Source: Tranzscheliella williamsii
Taxonomy: Eukaryota > Basidiomycota > Ustilaginomycetes > Ustilaginales > Ustilaginaceae
Assembly: GCA_023212725.1 (NCBI GenBank)
Contig: JALBYF010000011.1
Span: 124,001 to 188,000 of the forward strand
Length of the DNA stretch: 64,000 nt
Direction: 5' to 3'
Numbering within the stretch: position 1 is the stretch's first letter; every line of letters starts with the position of its first letter. The translations under genes and the position numbers were made by a program. Shown here in pieces: positions 41,721 through 52,405 of the stretch. The notes beneath the pieces were generated by a model. It had not been told where the DNA came from. It did no database searches and was given only the letters and a program-made list of their open reading frames with translations.

Positions 41721-44230
41721 GTTCTCTATAGCCAAGTGTGAGGGAGCGGTAGAAGCGGTCTAGAAACGACCTGTTCCAGATTCTATCGAGAGTTGGCCTC
41801 CTTGCCTGTGCACGTATGTCGATGTAGGTGGAGAGCAGGATAGGTTGAGGGGAAGCTGACTAGCTAGGAAGCTGGCTAGCTGAGGAGCTGACTGATGGTC
41901 TTCGCCAAAGCTTACGGAGAGAATGTGATAGGCGGTGTCTAATTACTGGGCGGTAGAGGACATCCTCCCAACGATACGAAAACAAAAGTTTGGGCCTTCA
42001 AGTAGCAATGGAGCTAGACCTCGAGCGCGAGTTCTGCTGTGTAGCAGGTGCAAGGCGGAGGGCCGACAGGAAGGGAGCGGCGGACTCTCCAATTAGGGGC
42101 TCGGCGAAGCCTATCACAGTTGCAGTCGGTAAAGCCGATTCTTGTATCGAACAACGCGTTCCAACGCCCGGTATCCGATGCTGGCAGCAGACGGAGGATG
42201 GAAGGAGCGTAGAGAGGCCACAGAGACGATGGTCTGACGGAAGTGGTGGGAGAGCGGGTTGGAAAGCTGAGGGGTGCGACCATGAGCGAGGTGGTGGCGG
42301 ATAAAAGAGCGTGCGTCGGCCGGTGGTGGATAGCAGTGTGCAGACAGGCCCTGCAAAAGCGATCAGTGGCAGCTTTAACAAAGTAGTACCTTAGCACAAT
42401 CTTCAGCTTCACTGACAGGCCAAAGGCTGGAGGGGCGAGTGGCTGCGGGCCGTCGCTGGTACAGGCGCATGATACGTACAGAAAGCGCCGTCAAAGATGT
42501 AATTGGATTCGGATCTGGTTTTCTGCACTTGGTGTTTTCAATTGGTATTGGTGCGCCTAGTTTCGAACTGCGCATCCACACACGCGCTTTGCAGATATTT
42601 TGATCGTGGTCGGTCAGTCCGAGTACCTGCGCGCACGCGTTACCAGCACTGTGACTGGTAATAAAGGTAGCAAAGCACAGGTGATAAGGGTAGCCCAAAG
42701 CACACGTGATAAGCGCTCCGTTCGTAGGAGCAGCGGCTCTGCCAGTTGGCGGGGCTGTAGTTGCTGCGGCGAGGAGATCTGACATGGTTGGCCGACGGTT
42801 CTGTGCGTGCTGGCACTGTTACTGCGCTTGACCAGGCTGTGCCTTCCTTGCACTGCTGGATCAATCTGATTTGTCGTTGGGCGCAAGACGAGCAATGGTC
42901 AAGTTCGATTGTCCGAGTTGCAAGCGGTCCCACTTGGGTGTTGCGCAAGCTAGACAACCGAAAAAGGGAACCGTTTGGCAGGGGGTTGGTTAGCGAAACG
43001 TTTGTAATTGTTTGCGCGTTGCGAGCCTAGTGTTTTTGAATTCGGCTTTGATTCTCGCTTAGCGTTCAGGGTGCAGCTCGCACGCTTGTTTGGGCATGCA
43101 GGCAGCATCGCTTGAAACCAAAAGCAGGACTTATGGTGCCGGACCGTTAGCGGTAAGCAGGCCCTCTTTGGCGGCAGCTCCGTCCGCATCTTAGTGCCGC
43201 TTGCAACTCTTCAGGCGCATCCTCGGCGGAGCTCCGAGTCTACGGCACGGCTTATCCCGATGAGATCAAGGGTTGAATCGGATCAGAAGTGGTCCGCGCT
43301 CATCTATTAGTAAAACGCGCGTCTTTTTACCATTCCCCTTATAAAAGTGTGGTATTGTGAAAGCTGCGCGTGTGTTGCCGCAGACGGGCAGCGACAATCT
43401 CTCCAATGCGATAAAAGCGGCGATAAAGCGTCGCCTGTGCTGTTGTCGCCGCGCAGGTGGACTTGGCTGCGGCGCTGAGATGCTGGAGGTGGCTTTGCTT
43501 GCCACAGCTCCGTCCTCCCAGCCTCCATCGTCAATAACCTCGACGGGTGCGGAGAGGGCTTTGGCGGGCCAGGGGCTGGTGGCGAATCTCTGCCCTGCCT
43601 GCAAACCTATGAAGTAAATGGCCGGTGCCTGCAACCGATTTTCTGAATGCACGTCGCTGTTCCTTCGGCGAAATACTTCCTCTACTTCCAAGAATCATGA
43701 GTGTAAGGCCGAGGGCAGCAGCGGTCTTTGACACTTGTCTTGCCCGCGCTGCCACCGGTCTTGAGCGGTCAGAGATCTGCCGGTGGTGCGTCTCTCTAGG
43801 TTCTGGCTCGCGCCTCGCCGCCTCGATGCCAGGTCCACGCTCGAGAATCCATACACATGGTGGCGAGCTGGGTCCTCCTGTAGTTCACTTATGGACAGAC
43901 CGTGCAGCCAAAAGGTGGGAGCGGGGTCTGCGCTCGTTTGATGTCATATGCGAGCCCGCCGCCTCTCAGAAATGCAGTGTATAGCCCTTGATGACAATAA
44001 TACGGCCGGTTCGTTGACAACCCCACCGTTTACCGACAGGCCGACATATGAAGCTGCCATGGTCCGAGCAATACGCCTAGCGCCGCGCTACGCCCTGTCC
44101 CACCGGGATCGAGTGCGCGCTGGGCATTCACTCGACTCAGGCAACCTACTTAAGCAGCCGCAGGCCGCTACGGCGGCGACCCATCTCGCTCCTATCCACC
44201 CCTCTGCCTTGTGACTGTGGCGCTCGAACT
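41721..44230. other. 2.5-kb region between NIK1 and the mucin-like gene
   Basis: Both neighbours are transcribed away from this block, so it holds two promoters. A short imperfect duplication around 42666-42712 (two copies of a unit like agcaca[g/c]gtgataag) is visible. No coding region is supported. Confidence 0.4.
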
Positions 44231-45637
44231 ATGGTCCGTCTTTCTACCAGCCCGGCGAGAGCTATGCTGCAGCGTCTTGCATTCACGCTCATCCTCGGCA
44301 TCTCGCAGCTCCGAGCGCAGAAGCTCTGCTCGGACAGAGAGCGCGTGCTGCTGACGGCACAGCTGTCGAAACCTCACGCGGACAATCCACCATGCTCGTC
44401 CCTGGAGCCGTACCCGACGCAGAGAGATGCACACGAGGATGGCAAGCGCCCTTGGCCACTCCCGCCCAGCGCACTTGTAGATCTGGCCAGTGGGGGGTGT
44501 GACTGGTTTACGACCCTCTGCCGCACGCCCAAGACCTCGAAGGACCAGGCATTCTGGCGACACGATGATGTCACAGATAGCTTCGCTAGGATCGTCAGGC
44601 CTGCAGAGGCAAGTAGAAACGAGACCAAGAGCGAAGACGGGTCGGGCCCTTCATGCCCTCTAGACAATGGTTCAAAAAAGATACCGAGAAGCTTGAAGAG
44701 CGACAGCGGCGACGACAAAGTGGACGAGGGCCATGGAGCGCTTACAGGCGGGCATTCGATCCCGTTCGAGACCAGCGACAATGAACCGGACAGCGACGAC
44801 CCGCTCACCAGCAGCGCTGGCGGCAGCCGCGAGGACGACAGCAGTCTGGGCGCGAGTGCGAGCCCCAACGGCAGCGCCTCGAGCGACAGCCTGCCCACTA
44901 GTCCCCCTACTCCCCCTACTCCCCCTACTCCCCCTACTCCCCCTACTCCCCCTACTCCCCCTACTCCCCCTACTCCCGCTAGTCCCGCTAGTCCCTCGAG
45001 CGCGGATGGCGCGGGCGCTTTCGGGGAGGCGGCGCCCTCGGGACGGGCGAGCGGAACGGCAGGCGGGGCGAGCGGAACGGCAGGCGGGGCGAATGGGACA
45101 GCAGGCGGCGCGAACGGGACAGCGGCCGGGGTAGCATTTGGGACGAATCCGGACGGGGGCGGGACCGCGGCGCCTGTGCCGGCGCGGAAGGGCGGGGTGG
45201 GGGCTGCGTCGATTGCGGTGGGCGTGCTGGTGCCGGTGGGTGCGGTGTCGGCGGCGGTGCTGGCGCTGATGTGGCGAACGCGGCGGCGGCGCGCGGGGGC
45301 GGGGCGGGACCTCGAGCGCGGGGCTGCGCGACAGCGGCGGGCGAGCAGCTACGCGGCGCGGCTGTGGGGAGCAGCTGCGCCCACGCTTGCGCGAGCACGG
45401 GCGCTCGCCCGCACGCCTCCCGCGCCTGCCGCTGCGATGGTGGAAGCCAAGCGCGACGACCCCACCGCCTCACCCAGCGCGCAGGCTGCCACGCATGAGT
45501 CCATAAATCCCGCGACGCCGTACACCCCGGACGGGGTGAACGATGGTGCGGCAGCGCCGACCCAGATACGGGAACGAGCCACGCCCGCGGTGCGCCACAA
45601 ACCCAGCCTCAAGCGGAAGCCCGTGCCGCCACCCTGA
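44231..45637 (+). CDS. Mucin-like single-pass membrane protein with TPP repeats
   Basis: This single exon encodes 468 residues. An N-terminal signal peptide is visible (MLQRLAFTLILGISQLRAQ from the second Met at 44264, so that ATG may be the true start). A short cysteine-containing region is followed by a Ser/Asp-rich stretch, then tandem Pro-Pro-Thr repeats and a Gly-Thr-Ala-Gly repeat, all likely O-mannosylated. One transmembrane helix (about residues 325-350, VGVLVPVGAVSAAVLALMW) ends in a stop-transfer RTRRRR. The cytoplasmic tail of about 115 residues is basic and ends KRKPVPPP, a class I SH3-ligand-like motif. The topology resembles fungal cell-surface sensors of the Msb2 or Wsc type, but no WSC domain is present and I cannot assign it. 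It lies divergent from NIK1. Confidence 0.75.
   Translation: MVRLSTSPARAMLQRLAFTLILGISQLRAQKLCSDRERVLLTAQLSKPHADNPPCSSLEPYPTQRDAHEDGKRPWPLPPSALVDLASGGCDWFTTLCRTPKTSKDQAFWRHDDVTDSFARIVRPAEASRNETKSEDGSGPSCPLDNGSKKIPRSLKSDSGDDKVDEGHGALTGGHSIPFETSDNEPDSDDPLTSSAGGSREDDSSLGASASPNGSASSDSLPTSPPTPPTPPTPPTPPTPPTPPTPPTPASPASPSSADGAGAFGEAAPSGRASGTAGGASGTAGGANGTAGGANGTAAGVAFGTNPDGGGTAAPVPARKGGVGAASIAVGVLVPVGAVSAAVLALMWRTRRRRAGAGRDLERGAARQRRASSYAARLWGAAAPTLARARALARTPPAPAAAMVEAKRDDPTASPSAQAATHESINPATPYTPDGVNDGAAAPTQIRERATPAVRHKPSLKRKPVPPP
44903..44974 (+). repeat. Nine-bp tandem repeat CCCCCTACT, eight copies
   Basis: Eight perfect 9-bp units encode (Pro-Pro-Thr)8 within the ectodomain of the mucin-like protein. 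The perfect repetition suggests recent expansion and likely length variation between strains. Confidence 0.95.
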
Positions 45638-45819
45638 CCGCGGCCACGGCCGAGCCAATGCAAAGGAAAACACACGCAGTGATGAGGCGTGTGAGTGTGA
45701 ATCACGTCCGGTCATTATTGTGAGTGTGAGTGGAGGGCGCGGCTGAAATACGCGGGTTTTGCGTTCGCAACGCCTTGTCGCGGGATGATTGCCACCACCA
45801 CCGGACGACGCGCGTTGGT

Positions 45820-46242
45820 ATGAACCAGGACGAGATGGCGGGGGTGACACAGCTCGGAGCGGTGGCGAAGTATGTCTGCGGCGGGTGTGGGGTGGATATT
45901 GCGCTGCAGGTGAGTACTGTATTCTGCGCTGTGATCTGCAGGCGGTGATGCTGATACTGATGGTGATGTGGGGGGGTGTGGTAGGACGAGGTGGTGAGCA
46001 AGGCGTTCTCGGGGCGCGAGGGGCGGGGGTACCTGTTTGGGACGGTGGTGAATGCGGAGCGGGGGGAAGCGGAGGCGCGGCGGTTGCTGACGGGGGTGCA
46101 CACGGTGGCGGACCTGCACTGCCGCGCGTGCGCGCGCACCCTCGGCTGGCTCTACCTCACCACCCCCGACGCCTCGCAGACCTACAAGCAGGGCAAGGCC
46201 ATCCTCGAACACACCGCCCTCGCCAAGGTCAACGCCTGGTAG
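45820..46242 (+). CDS. MOH1: Yippee-like zinc-binding protein
   Basis: Two exons, 45820-45909 and 45985-46242, with a 75-nt GT-AG intron encode 115 residues, the usual size of Yippee proteins. The two zinc-binding CxxC pairs are in VCGGCGVDIAL and DLHCRACARTLGW, and between them lies the signature SKAFSGREGRGYLFGTVVN. The C-terminus YKQGKAILE is also typical. The fold resembles the cereblon/RIG-I-type beta-tent. Yippee proteins (yeast Moh1, human YPEL5) associate with the GID/CTLH ubiquitin ligase; an RMD5 gene of that complex lies about 4 kb away. The start at 45820 is the first ATG in frame; an ATG at residue 6 is an alternative. Confidence 0.93.
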
Positions 46243-46411
46243 CCACCACCCCCACCCGCATCCGTGGCATGCACTGCCAAACCCATCTCTGCCCACCTCC
46301 ATCGCCTGCCCGCCTAGGAACCATCCAGTACAACCACACGCAGACTCGCGGGCGCATACTCAAAAAAGGCGACCGAGCGCTGTACTGAAGCGAGGGGGAG
46401 AGCCGGGGAGG

Positions 46412-47986
46412 CTAGTCGAGGGATGCGATGCCGTGGCCGCGGTAGACGGTGATTTTCTTGTCTTGGCCGCCGGCGATGATGGACTGGCCGTCGGGGGACC
46501 AATCGAGGGCGAGGATGCCGGCGGGTGCGGGGGCGGGGGTGGGGGGCGTGAGTGCAAAGAGGGCCTTTTTGGTGGAGCGCGAGTCCCAGACCTTGATGTG
46601 CGGGTCTAGACTTGCGGAGGCGAAGAGGTGTTGGCTGGCAGGGTGGGCCTTGACGGCGGTGAGCGGGGCGGGGTGAGCGTTGGGCAGGAGGAGGCAGAGG
46701 TGCTGAGCCGCGTCGCGGACGTCCCAGAGGCCAAGGGAGCGGTCTGTGTGCCCCGAGACAAACAGGGCAGGGGCGAGCTGGTCGAGCGCTGTGATGGTGC
46801 GCGTGTCGCCGAGCGGGGCGGGTGCGGACTTGGTGGTGTGGAGTGCGCCGCCGGCGCCGAGGTCCCAGCCCTTGAGCTCGCCGTTGTATCCGGCGCTCCA
46901 GGCGCGGTTGCTGTCCTGCCCGCGCGTGCTGCCGTAGGTCCGCTCGAAGAGCGCCGCGCTGACCCGCGCCTGCGCGCCATAGACGTTCTTGGCCCCCGTC
47001 ACCGCATTCGCCCCCGGCACCGCATGCCACAGCTGCATCGTCGGCTGCACGCCCGCCACCGCCTTAACCTTGCCGTTGGCCGGCGCCGCCCCCTTCACCG
47101 TCCGACGCCGCTTCTTGCTGCCCTCGTCGACATCCGCGTCGTCCTCATCGGCGTCGCTTTGCTCGTCGTCCGCATGGGCCGCCGAGGCGGGCACCACGTC
47201 GTCCCAGAGCGCCACCAGGCCGTCCCAGCCGGCAGAGAGGATCGAGGTGTGCGTCGGGCCCTGGCAGACGTCGAGGCTGGCAATGGGCGCATTGTGCGCC
47301 TCGGCGGACCACTTTTTGCTCGTCTGCCACGAAGCGCCGTTGTGCGCGTCGTCCTGGTGCGAGGTGTTCCACAGCGCTAGCCGGCCATCCATGCCTGCGG
47401 TGACGATGCCCTTGTAGTCGGGGGTCCAGCGTGCTGCGGTGAGCGAGGTATTCTTGGCCGAGAGGGCAGCGGCGCGGTTGAGCGTGGTGAGCGTCAGCAC
47501 CGCTTCCGCGGGGCGGTCGGCGGCAAAGAGCCGGACAGAGCTATCGTAGGAGCTGGTGAGGAAGAGCGCGCCAGACGGATGCGAGCAGTCGACGCCCGAG
47601 ATCCAGTCGTCGTGCTCAAACGCAGCGATCGGCGTGGGCGGCAGCGTCGAACGCACGTACTGGATGGTCAGCGTCGACTCGGACGTGAGCGACTGCGAGT
47701 CCAGGTACTCGCCCAGCGTCGTCCGCAGCAGCGCCGAGTCTACGATAAAGTCGAACGGCACCGCCGCCCCCGCGCCCGCCGACGTCGACGGATGCTGCCC
47801 AGAGACGAGCTTGTTGACCAGCGTCGACAGATGCGTCCGCTTCCACGACACCGGCACCATGTACGGCCCCTGTGGGATCGCATACTGCGACAGAGACGTG
47901 GTGAGGATGATCGGCACCGTCGCTTCTGATGGCCCTGTCACCGCCGCCCCACCATCCACGTCTGCAAAGCCAGAGAGCTCTGCCAT
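46412..47986 (-). CDS. YTM1: Ribosome biogenesis WD40 protein Ytm1/WDR12
   Basis: This single exon encodes 524 residues. The N-terminal NLE domain (about residues 25-95, YMVPVSWKRTHLSTLVNKLV) binds the MIDAS domain of the AAA-ATPase Rea1. It is followed by a WD40 propeller with recurring Trp-Asp or equivalent dipeptides (DDWISGVDCSHPSGALFLTS, SILSAGWDGLVALWD, SLGLWDVRD, IKVWDSRS, LALDWSPDG). A Lys/Arg-rich nuclear-localisation-like KKRRR lies in an acidic loop near residues 290-310. Together with Nop7 and Erb1 the protein forms the PeBoW complex in 60S subunit maturation in the nucleolus. Its 3' end faces the Yippee gene at 170 bp. Confidence 0.95.
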   Translation of the reverse strand: MAELSGFADVDGGAAVTGPSEATVPIILTTSLSQYAIPQGPYMVPVSWKRTHLSTLVNKLVSGQHPSTSAGAGAAVPFDFIVDSALLRTTLGEYLDSQSLTSESTLTIQYVRSTLPPTPIAAFEHDDWISGVDCSHPSGALFLTSSYDSSVRLFAADRPAEAVLTLTTLNRAAALSAKNTSLTAARWTPDYKGIVTAGMDGRLALWNTSHQDDAHNGASWQTSKKWSAEAHNAPIASLDVCQGPTHTSILSAGWDGLVALWDDVVPASAAHADDEQSDADEDDADVDEGSKKRRRTVKGAAPANGKVKAVAGVQPTMQLWHAVPGANAVTGAKNVYGAQARVSAALFERTYGSTRGQDSNRAWSAGYNGELKGWDLGAGGALHTTKSAPAPLGDTRTITALDQLAPALFVSGHTDRSLGLWDVRDAAQHLCLLLPNAHPAPLTAVKAHPASQHLFASASLDPHIKVWDSRSTKKALFALTPPTPAPAPAGILALDWSPDGQSIIAGGQDKKITVYRGHGIASLD

Positions 47987-48519
47987 GATTTTCCTTTTTC
48001 CACTAGGCTGCTTCGCAATACAATACGTTCAGCGGATAGAGTCGGACCAGAACAGCCTACCAAAGAAGCTCAATAGAGACGTCGGCGAGAAAAGTCGGGC
48101 GACGGTGTAGCGACGCCAGCGGATCGGCAGTGTAGATGTGGTTGCTTGGGATGCTGCGTGGAGGGGAAGGGCGAGTAGAATGACGAAGGCGAGGAGGCTT
48201 TCTTCTCGAATTTTTCTTGCAAGGCGCTCTCTGCTTGTTTTTCCCACAGGCAAAGTCAACCCAAGTCCGAGTCCCGCGAAACAGACTGGAATACAATTTA
48301 ACATTGGGGCAAGCCCATGGAACAGCGTCTGAGAGAGACTGGAGTGGCGCGGTGAGAACTGCTAGGCAGGTGCTGCGACAGGGATGTCCACGATGACGGG
48401 TCTGACGGTGCAAAGCGGTGGGACGGGGCGGGAATCAGAGAGGAGGAACGGGGTGAGGTGAGGAGAAACGGGGAGAGGTCAGCAGAGAGTGTGGATGAAG
48501 GCGGGAGGGGGCGGGCGAC
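47987..48519. other. YTM1 promoter and 3' flank of the phosphoesterase gene
   Basis: No gene is supported in this 533-bp spacer between two minus-strand genes. Confidence 0.35.
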
Positions 48520-49656
48520 CTACTGGCAGACGACTTTGTAGGTGACTGCGGGGCGGGATGTGAGCGAGCGTGGACTGCGCGGTGGGGGTGGCTACTGTAC
48601 GTACACTTTCTGTGCTGCTCCCACTGGGCCTGGTCGTAGTCGACGAGGGCGGCGTTGACGAGGATGGTGGGTGGGGCGGAGGGGGAGGCGCGGAAGCGGT
48701 GGACGCCGCGCGCCTCGTGGATGTGGCCGAAGGCGTGGAGGAGGGGTGTGATCTCTTGCGCCTCGAGCTTGCGTGCCAGTTCTTGGCACCCGACGCTGGT
48801 GCCGTCGTGGATGCGGTCCAGCCCGCCGAGCGCGTAGGGCGGTGTGTGGGTGACCAGGACGTCGACATCCGCCGGGATCGCCGCATGCACCTCTGCGACC
48901 AACCCGGGCGCCCACAGTCAGCCGTCGCTCCATGGCTCATACCTTCTCACAGCGAGCTACTCACTCTGCGCCTCTTCGCCGCGTTCGTAGTTCCAGGCCC
49001 AGTTCTCAAACATGGGCGACCACTGCGCATCGGGCGCGGGCGCGCATTCACAACGGTCAGCTCTCCCCTGCATGGCGTCGCCCAGCTGAGTGCGCGGGCG
49101 GGGGGTAAGACTCACCGCGCTGCCCCAGACCTTGAACGTGCGATGGCGGACCTGGTCGCGGTCGACGGCGAACGAAAAGCTCTGCTGGTTGAGGTAGTGG
49201 ACACCCGCCGGCTCGAGACAGTGCGGCTGGAGCGCCGCCGTGGTGGCGGCGGGGTCCTGGTGATGGATGTGGAACTGGCGGTGGAGCTCAGCGCCGCGCG
49301 TGGCGTACCATGCCCCCTCGGTGCAGGCGCTGAAGTCGTGATTGCCGCAGGTAAAGATCTTGACGCCGTGCGGCAGCGATCTGTCCGAAGACACAGCAGA
49401 TCCAGGTCAGCTTCGCTCTTGCGCTCCTACGACCAACATCGGATACCCACTTGAGCCAGTCGACTTGCGCGATAATGTCCGCAGGCTCGCCCAGCGTGCT
49501 CAGATCGCCAGCATGCAGCAGCACATCGCCCTCCGGCACCTCGCTCGTCTGCGAGTGCGTGTCCGAGATCACCACGAACCGCACGCAGTCCGGCGCTGCA
49601 GGCGGCGGTGCCCCGACATCGTACTCGGTGTAGATCCTTGCCTCGTCCATCGACAT
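48520..49656 (-). CDS. Metallophosphoesterase, MPPED1/2-like, five exons
   Basis: Five exons (49656-49451, 49380-49116, 49022-48965, 48892-48605, 48545-48520) with introns of 70, 93, 72 and 59 nt give 280 residues. All junctions keep frame and rebuild family motifs: WL-K-SLPHGVKI, KVWGSA-WSPMF, EEAQ-K-VHAAI, and the ending HRKFTYKVVCQ. Metal ligands appear in order: VVISDTHSQ, LLHAGDLS, GNHDF, VTHTPP and GHIHE, the calcineurin-like di-metal set. MPPED-type enzymes hydrolyse 2',3'-cyclic nucleotides in vitro; the cellular role is unclear. The first ATG after the in-frame upstream stop is at 49656. Intron 1 starts GTGGGT, a weaker donor than average, but the nearby GTATCC would break the frame. 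Confidence 0.9.
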
Positions 49657-50131
49657 CGCGTCCACACAAGCATCGTAGAAGCGTGGCAACCAAGAGGGAT
49701 GCCCGGTGCCACGCCTTCAGACACTGCAACCGCCCCCTTAGCCGTCCACAATTGATATGGCTGCGTGTTAAGCCTTCTGCTGCGCCATGACCCGAACCAC
49801 CCTTGGCAGACACCGCCTACCTTGCAAACACAACACTCCTATGTGCACATGGCAGCAATCAAAGCGAGAACATTCTACACAATGTCGGTATGCCTGTTTC
49901 TTGTGTGGGCAGGGCGACATACGCAAGGACAGCTAGGTGCAGAACGGGCAGCATGAGCAGAACGTAGAGTAGAAGTAGCGGCAGAGCAGGGGTCATGAAT
50001 GCAAATGCGATGCGGAGAGCATATAGTACAGTGCTGGAATGAGTGCGGTCCCGTGGACGCAGTCAGCGGACGAATCGGTGCGGGGCAAAGTGGGCAAGCC
50101 TTCAGCCAGGCCAGGATCAATCTGTGCGGCG
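49657..50131. other. Spacer between the phosphoesterase and RMD5 genes
   Basis: This holds the promoter of the phosphoesterase gene and the 3' flank of RMD5. No other feature was recognised. Confidence 0.35.
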
Positions 50132-51730
50132 TCAGAAGTGGACGCGGATGGACTCGTCGACGTAGCTCTCTGACGGACAGTAGGGGCATTTGAATCGGCT
50201 AAGCAGCACAGAAGTGGCGATAGTGAGCGTCAGCGACGAGGGGCAGACGGAACGCATCAAATAGCCTCGCGGATCTACTTACCCATTGCCTTTGACCAGC
50301 CGATTGAGCGTCTCTAGGCAGAGCACGTGCCCGCAGCGCAGCAGCATCGGCGGATTCTCGTCAGTGCCTTGCTCCTTCGACACGGGGCAGGCAAAGATCG
50401 AATGGAAGCGCAACCGGTTCGGCAACGGAATCTCGATCTGGCGCATTGTCGACATGTCAGTAGGCTGTAAGCACTGCTTTGGTCTGCGACTGTTACTTAC
50501 GGGAAGCTCGTCCGCTTGGCTCCATTCGTTGCCACGCTCTCGCATGACCGCTTTCACCTTGATGATCCTATTCAACGCGCCGCCCGCCCCGACCTCGACG
50601 CCGATCGAGAGCGGTGCTTCCTTGGCGATCCGGTTCCTCGCACAGAACTCGAGTCTGAACAGAGGCTCTAAGAAGGGGGCATGTACCAGGTTGGCATCCA
50701 AGAGAGGCCGGTAGACCGGCGGAATGCTCGGCAGGAGATGCTCTACCGGCACAGAGTCGTATCCATCTGGCCCATACGACGGCGCCGGGATGAAAGCGGG
50801 CAGGAAGGCAATCAGAGTGAAGAGCCGTTGAATCTCGACAAGGTGGCTATGGGAGAAGGATTTGAAGTGCAGCCTTCCATAGGCGAGGGCGCGCGCCACA
50901 TTGGTCTCTGCTAGAGCCGAGGTGGACTGCCGATCAGAGGACAGGTAAGAGGAGGAGGCAGAAGTGGCGGACGGACCTGCAAGCACATCCGTTGATGTGC
51001 TCAGCATATCCACGTTCTCGCCGTCGGGGTCCACGTTGGAACCGTATTCCGATCCGGGTAAAATGGCGCCGGTAGCGAGGCGTAGGAACTGGCTCCTGTG
51101 TAGAGCGAATTCCAGCGGACTCTTCCTCGCGGTCAAGAAGTTTCTGTGCGCCTCAGCCCAGGCAATCGCTGGTCGCAGATCATCTGTTGCCATGGCACTG
51201 GTAATGGTATGCAGTCGGGAAAAGAGATCTTCGGCTTCTCTCGAGATGGGCAGGCCAGCCTGCTGGGCGAATTTCTGACTGGTGGACCAGTCTCCCTCCC
51301 TCTGCAGATGCTTTAGCACAACCAGCTCAAGCGACGCTTGGGCCTCATTGGACAGAAACAGGGACGGATCCGCCACACCTTCTATAGGCACGGGAAATTT
51401 TCGATCCAGCGCTTTCGATGCCTTGCTGATGGCGGCATAGAACTCCTTCTGCCGCTCTAGGATCGACTTCTGTGCTGAATCAACCGATGCCTTGAGCTCT
51501 GAAAGCAGCACGGATAGGTCAACGGCCGAGTGAGATTGCGGGTCTGCTGAAGAGCAGTACGGCGAAGATGCATCGAGAGCGGCTCTGGCGGCTTCTATCT
51601 GCTGGATGAGCTGATCTATTGAATCATGCACGGTGGGGTTGGCTTTGGCGGCTTTCGACGACGACGAGGCGGTGTGGAGACCAGGAGCTTTTTTCGTCAC
51701 CTGCTCGAGCGCCTTCTGTATCGCCTCCAT
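50132..51730 (-). CDS. RMD5: GID/CTLH ubiquitin ligase subunit Rmd5 (RMND5)
   Basis: Three exons (51730-50501, 50437-50283, 50198-50132) with introns of 63 and 84 nt encode 483 residues. The middle part has the CTLH/CRA helical region (DDLRPAIAWAEAHRNFL, then PLEFALHRSQFLRL). The C-terminal GID-type RING spans exons 2 and 3: FACPVSKEQ, LRCGHVLC, RLVKGNG joined to RFKCPYCPSE. Intron 2 is required to supply the last CxxC pair. Rmd5 pairs with Fyv10 to form the catalytic core of the E3 ligase that degrades gluconeogenic enzymes such as Fbp1. Intron 1 is 63 nt, divisible by three and free of stops, so its retention would insert 21 residues in frame just before the RING. The N-terminal 120 residues are mostly predicted helix. 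Confidence 0.93.
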
Positions 51731-52405
51731 GGCTCGCTATCCCTTAATAGCAGTTAGAGATCCAGCGAGGAAAGAAGAAGATGATAAGGTCCGCACGGAT
51801 GGCGCTCGTAGAATTGTAAACGTAGCAGCTGTAGCGATAAGTGCTAAAACTGCGGCAGCCGCGATAAAGGTGGCAGCCGCAACAGGGGTGGCAGTAGTGT
51901 GGTACTATCGGCTCGACGGTGGTGCTGCGATACGGATGCTGAGAGGCGGCGACAGAGTACTGCTGCTGGCGCGTAGCGGTGATGGTGGTGATCAAGGGTC
52001 TGACGAGGTGCGCAGTCTGCCAAGTTGACTGCCGATATAACAGCAGCAATAATGTGAATGCCGCCAATACAGCCGCACTCAAAGTGGATGCGCGATAGGA
52101 GATTGAATATATGCATGTCATGCACCTCTATGCATACGATCTTCATCAAGCCGCAATCTGAGCCAAGTCGTCAGTCGGCCGGCCGAGAGCTCCACTACCG
52201 CACATCTCCGCACACACACTCTCTCTACTCGCGCGATACGGTAGTGCACAGTAGTCAGATCTCTGGTACATACATATTTCTAGCGATGGTGAATCGAATG
52301 AGGAAGGGAAGGGTGCCGCACGGTAGAGTGGATGACATGGGATTGCGGCTAAGTTCTAGCGCCTCGAGGGCCCAATGACGACGAGGGTTGCGGTGGATTT
52401 GGCTG
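51731..52405. other. Spacer between RMD5 and SEC16
   Basis: This 675-bp region is the RMD5 promoter and SEC16 3' flank. Short repeats of gcggcagc and gtagcg type are present, but no gene is supported. Confidence 0.35.

Noticed and set aside
48029..48413. Minus-strand frames in the YTM1 promoter
   Set aside because: Short, no motif, no splice support; treated as promoter and 5' UTR.
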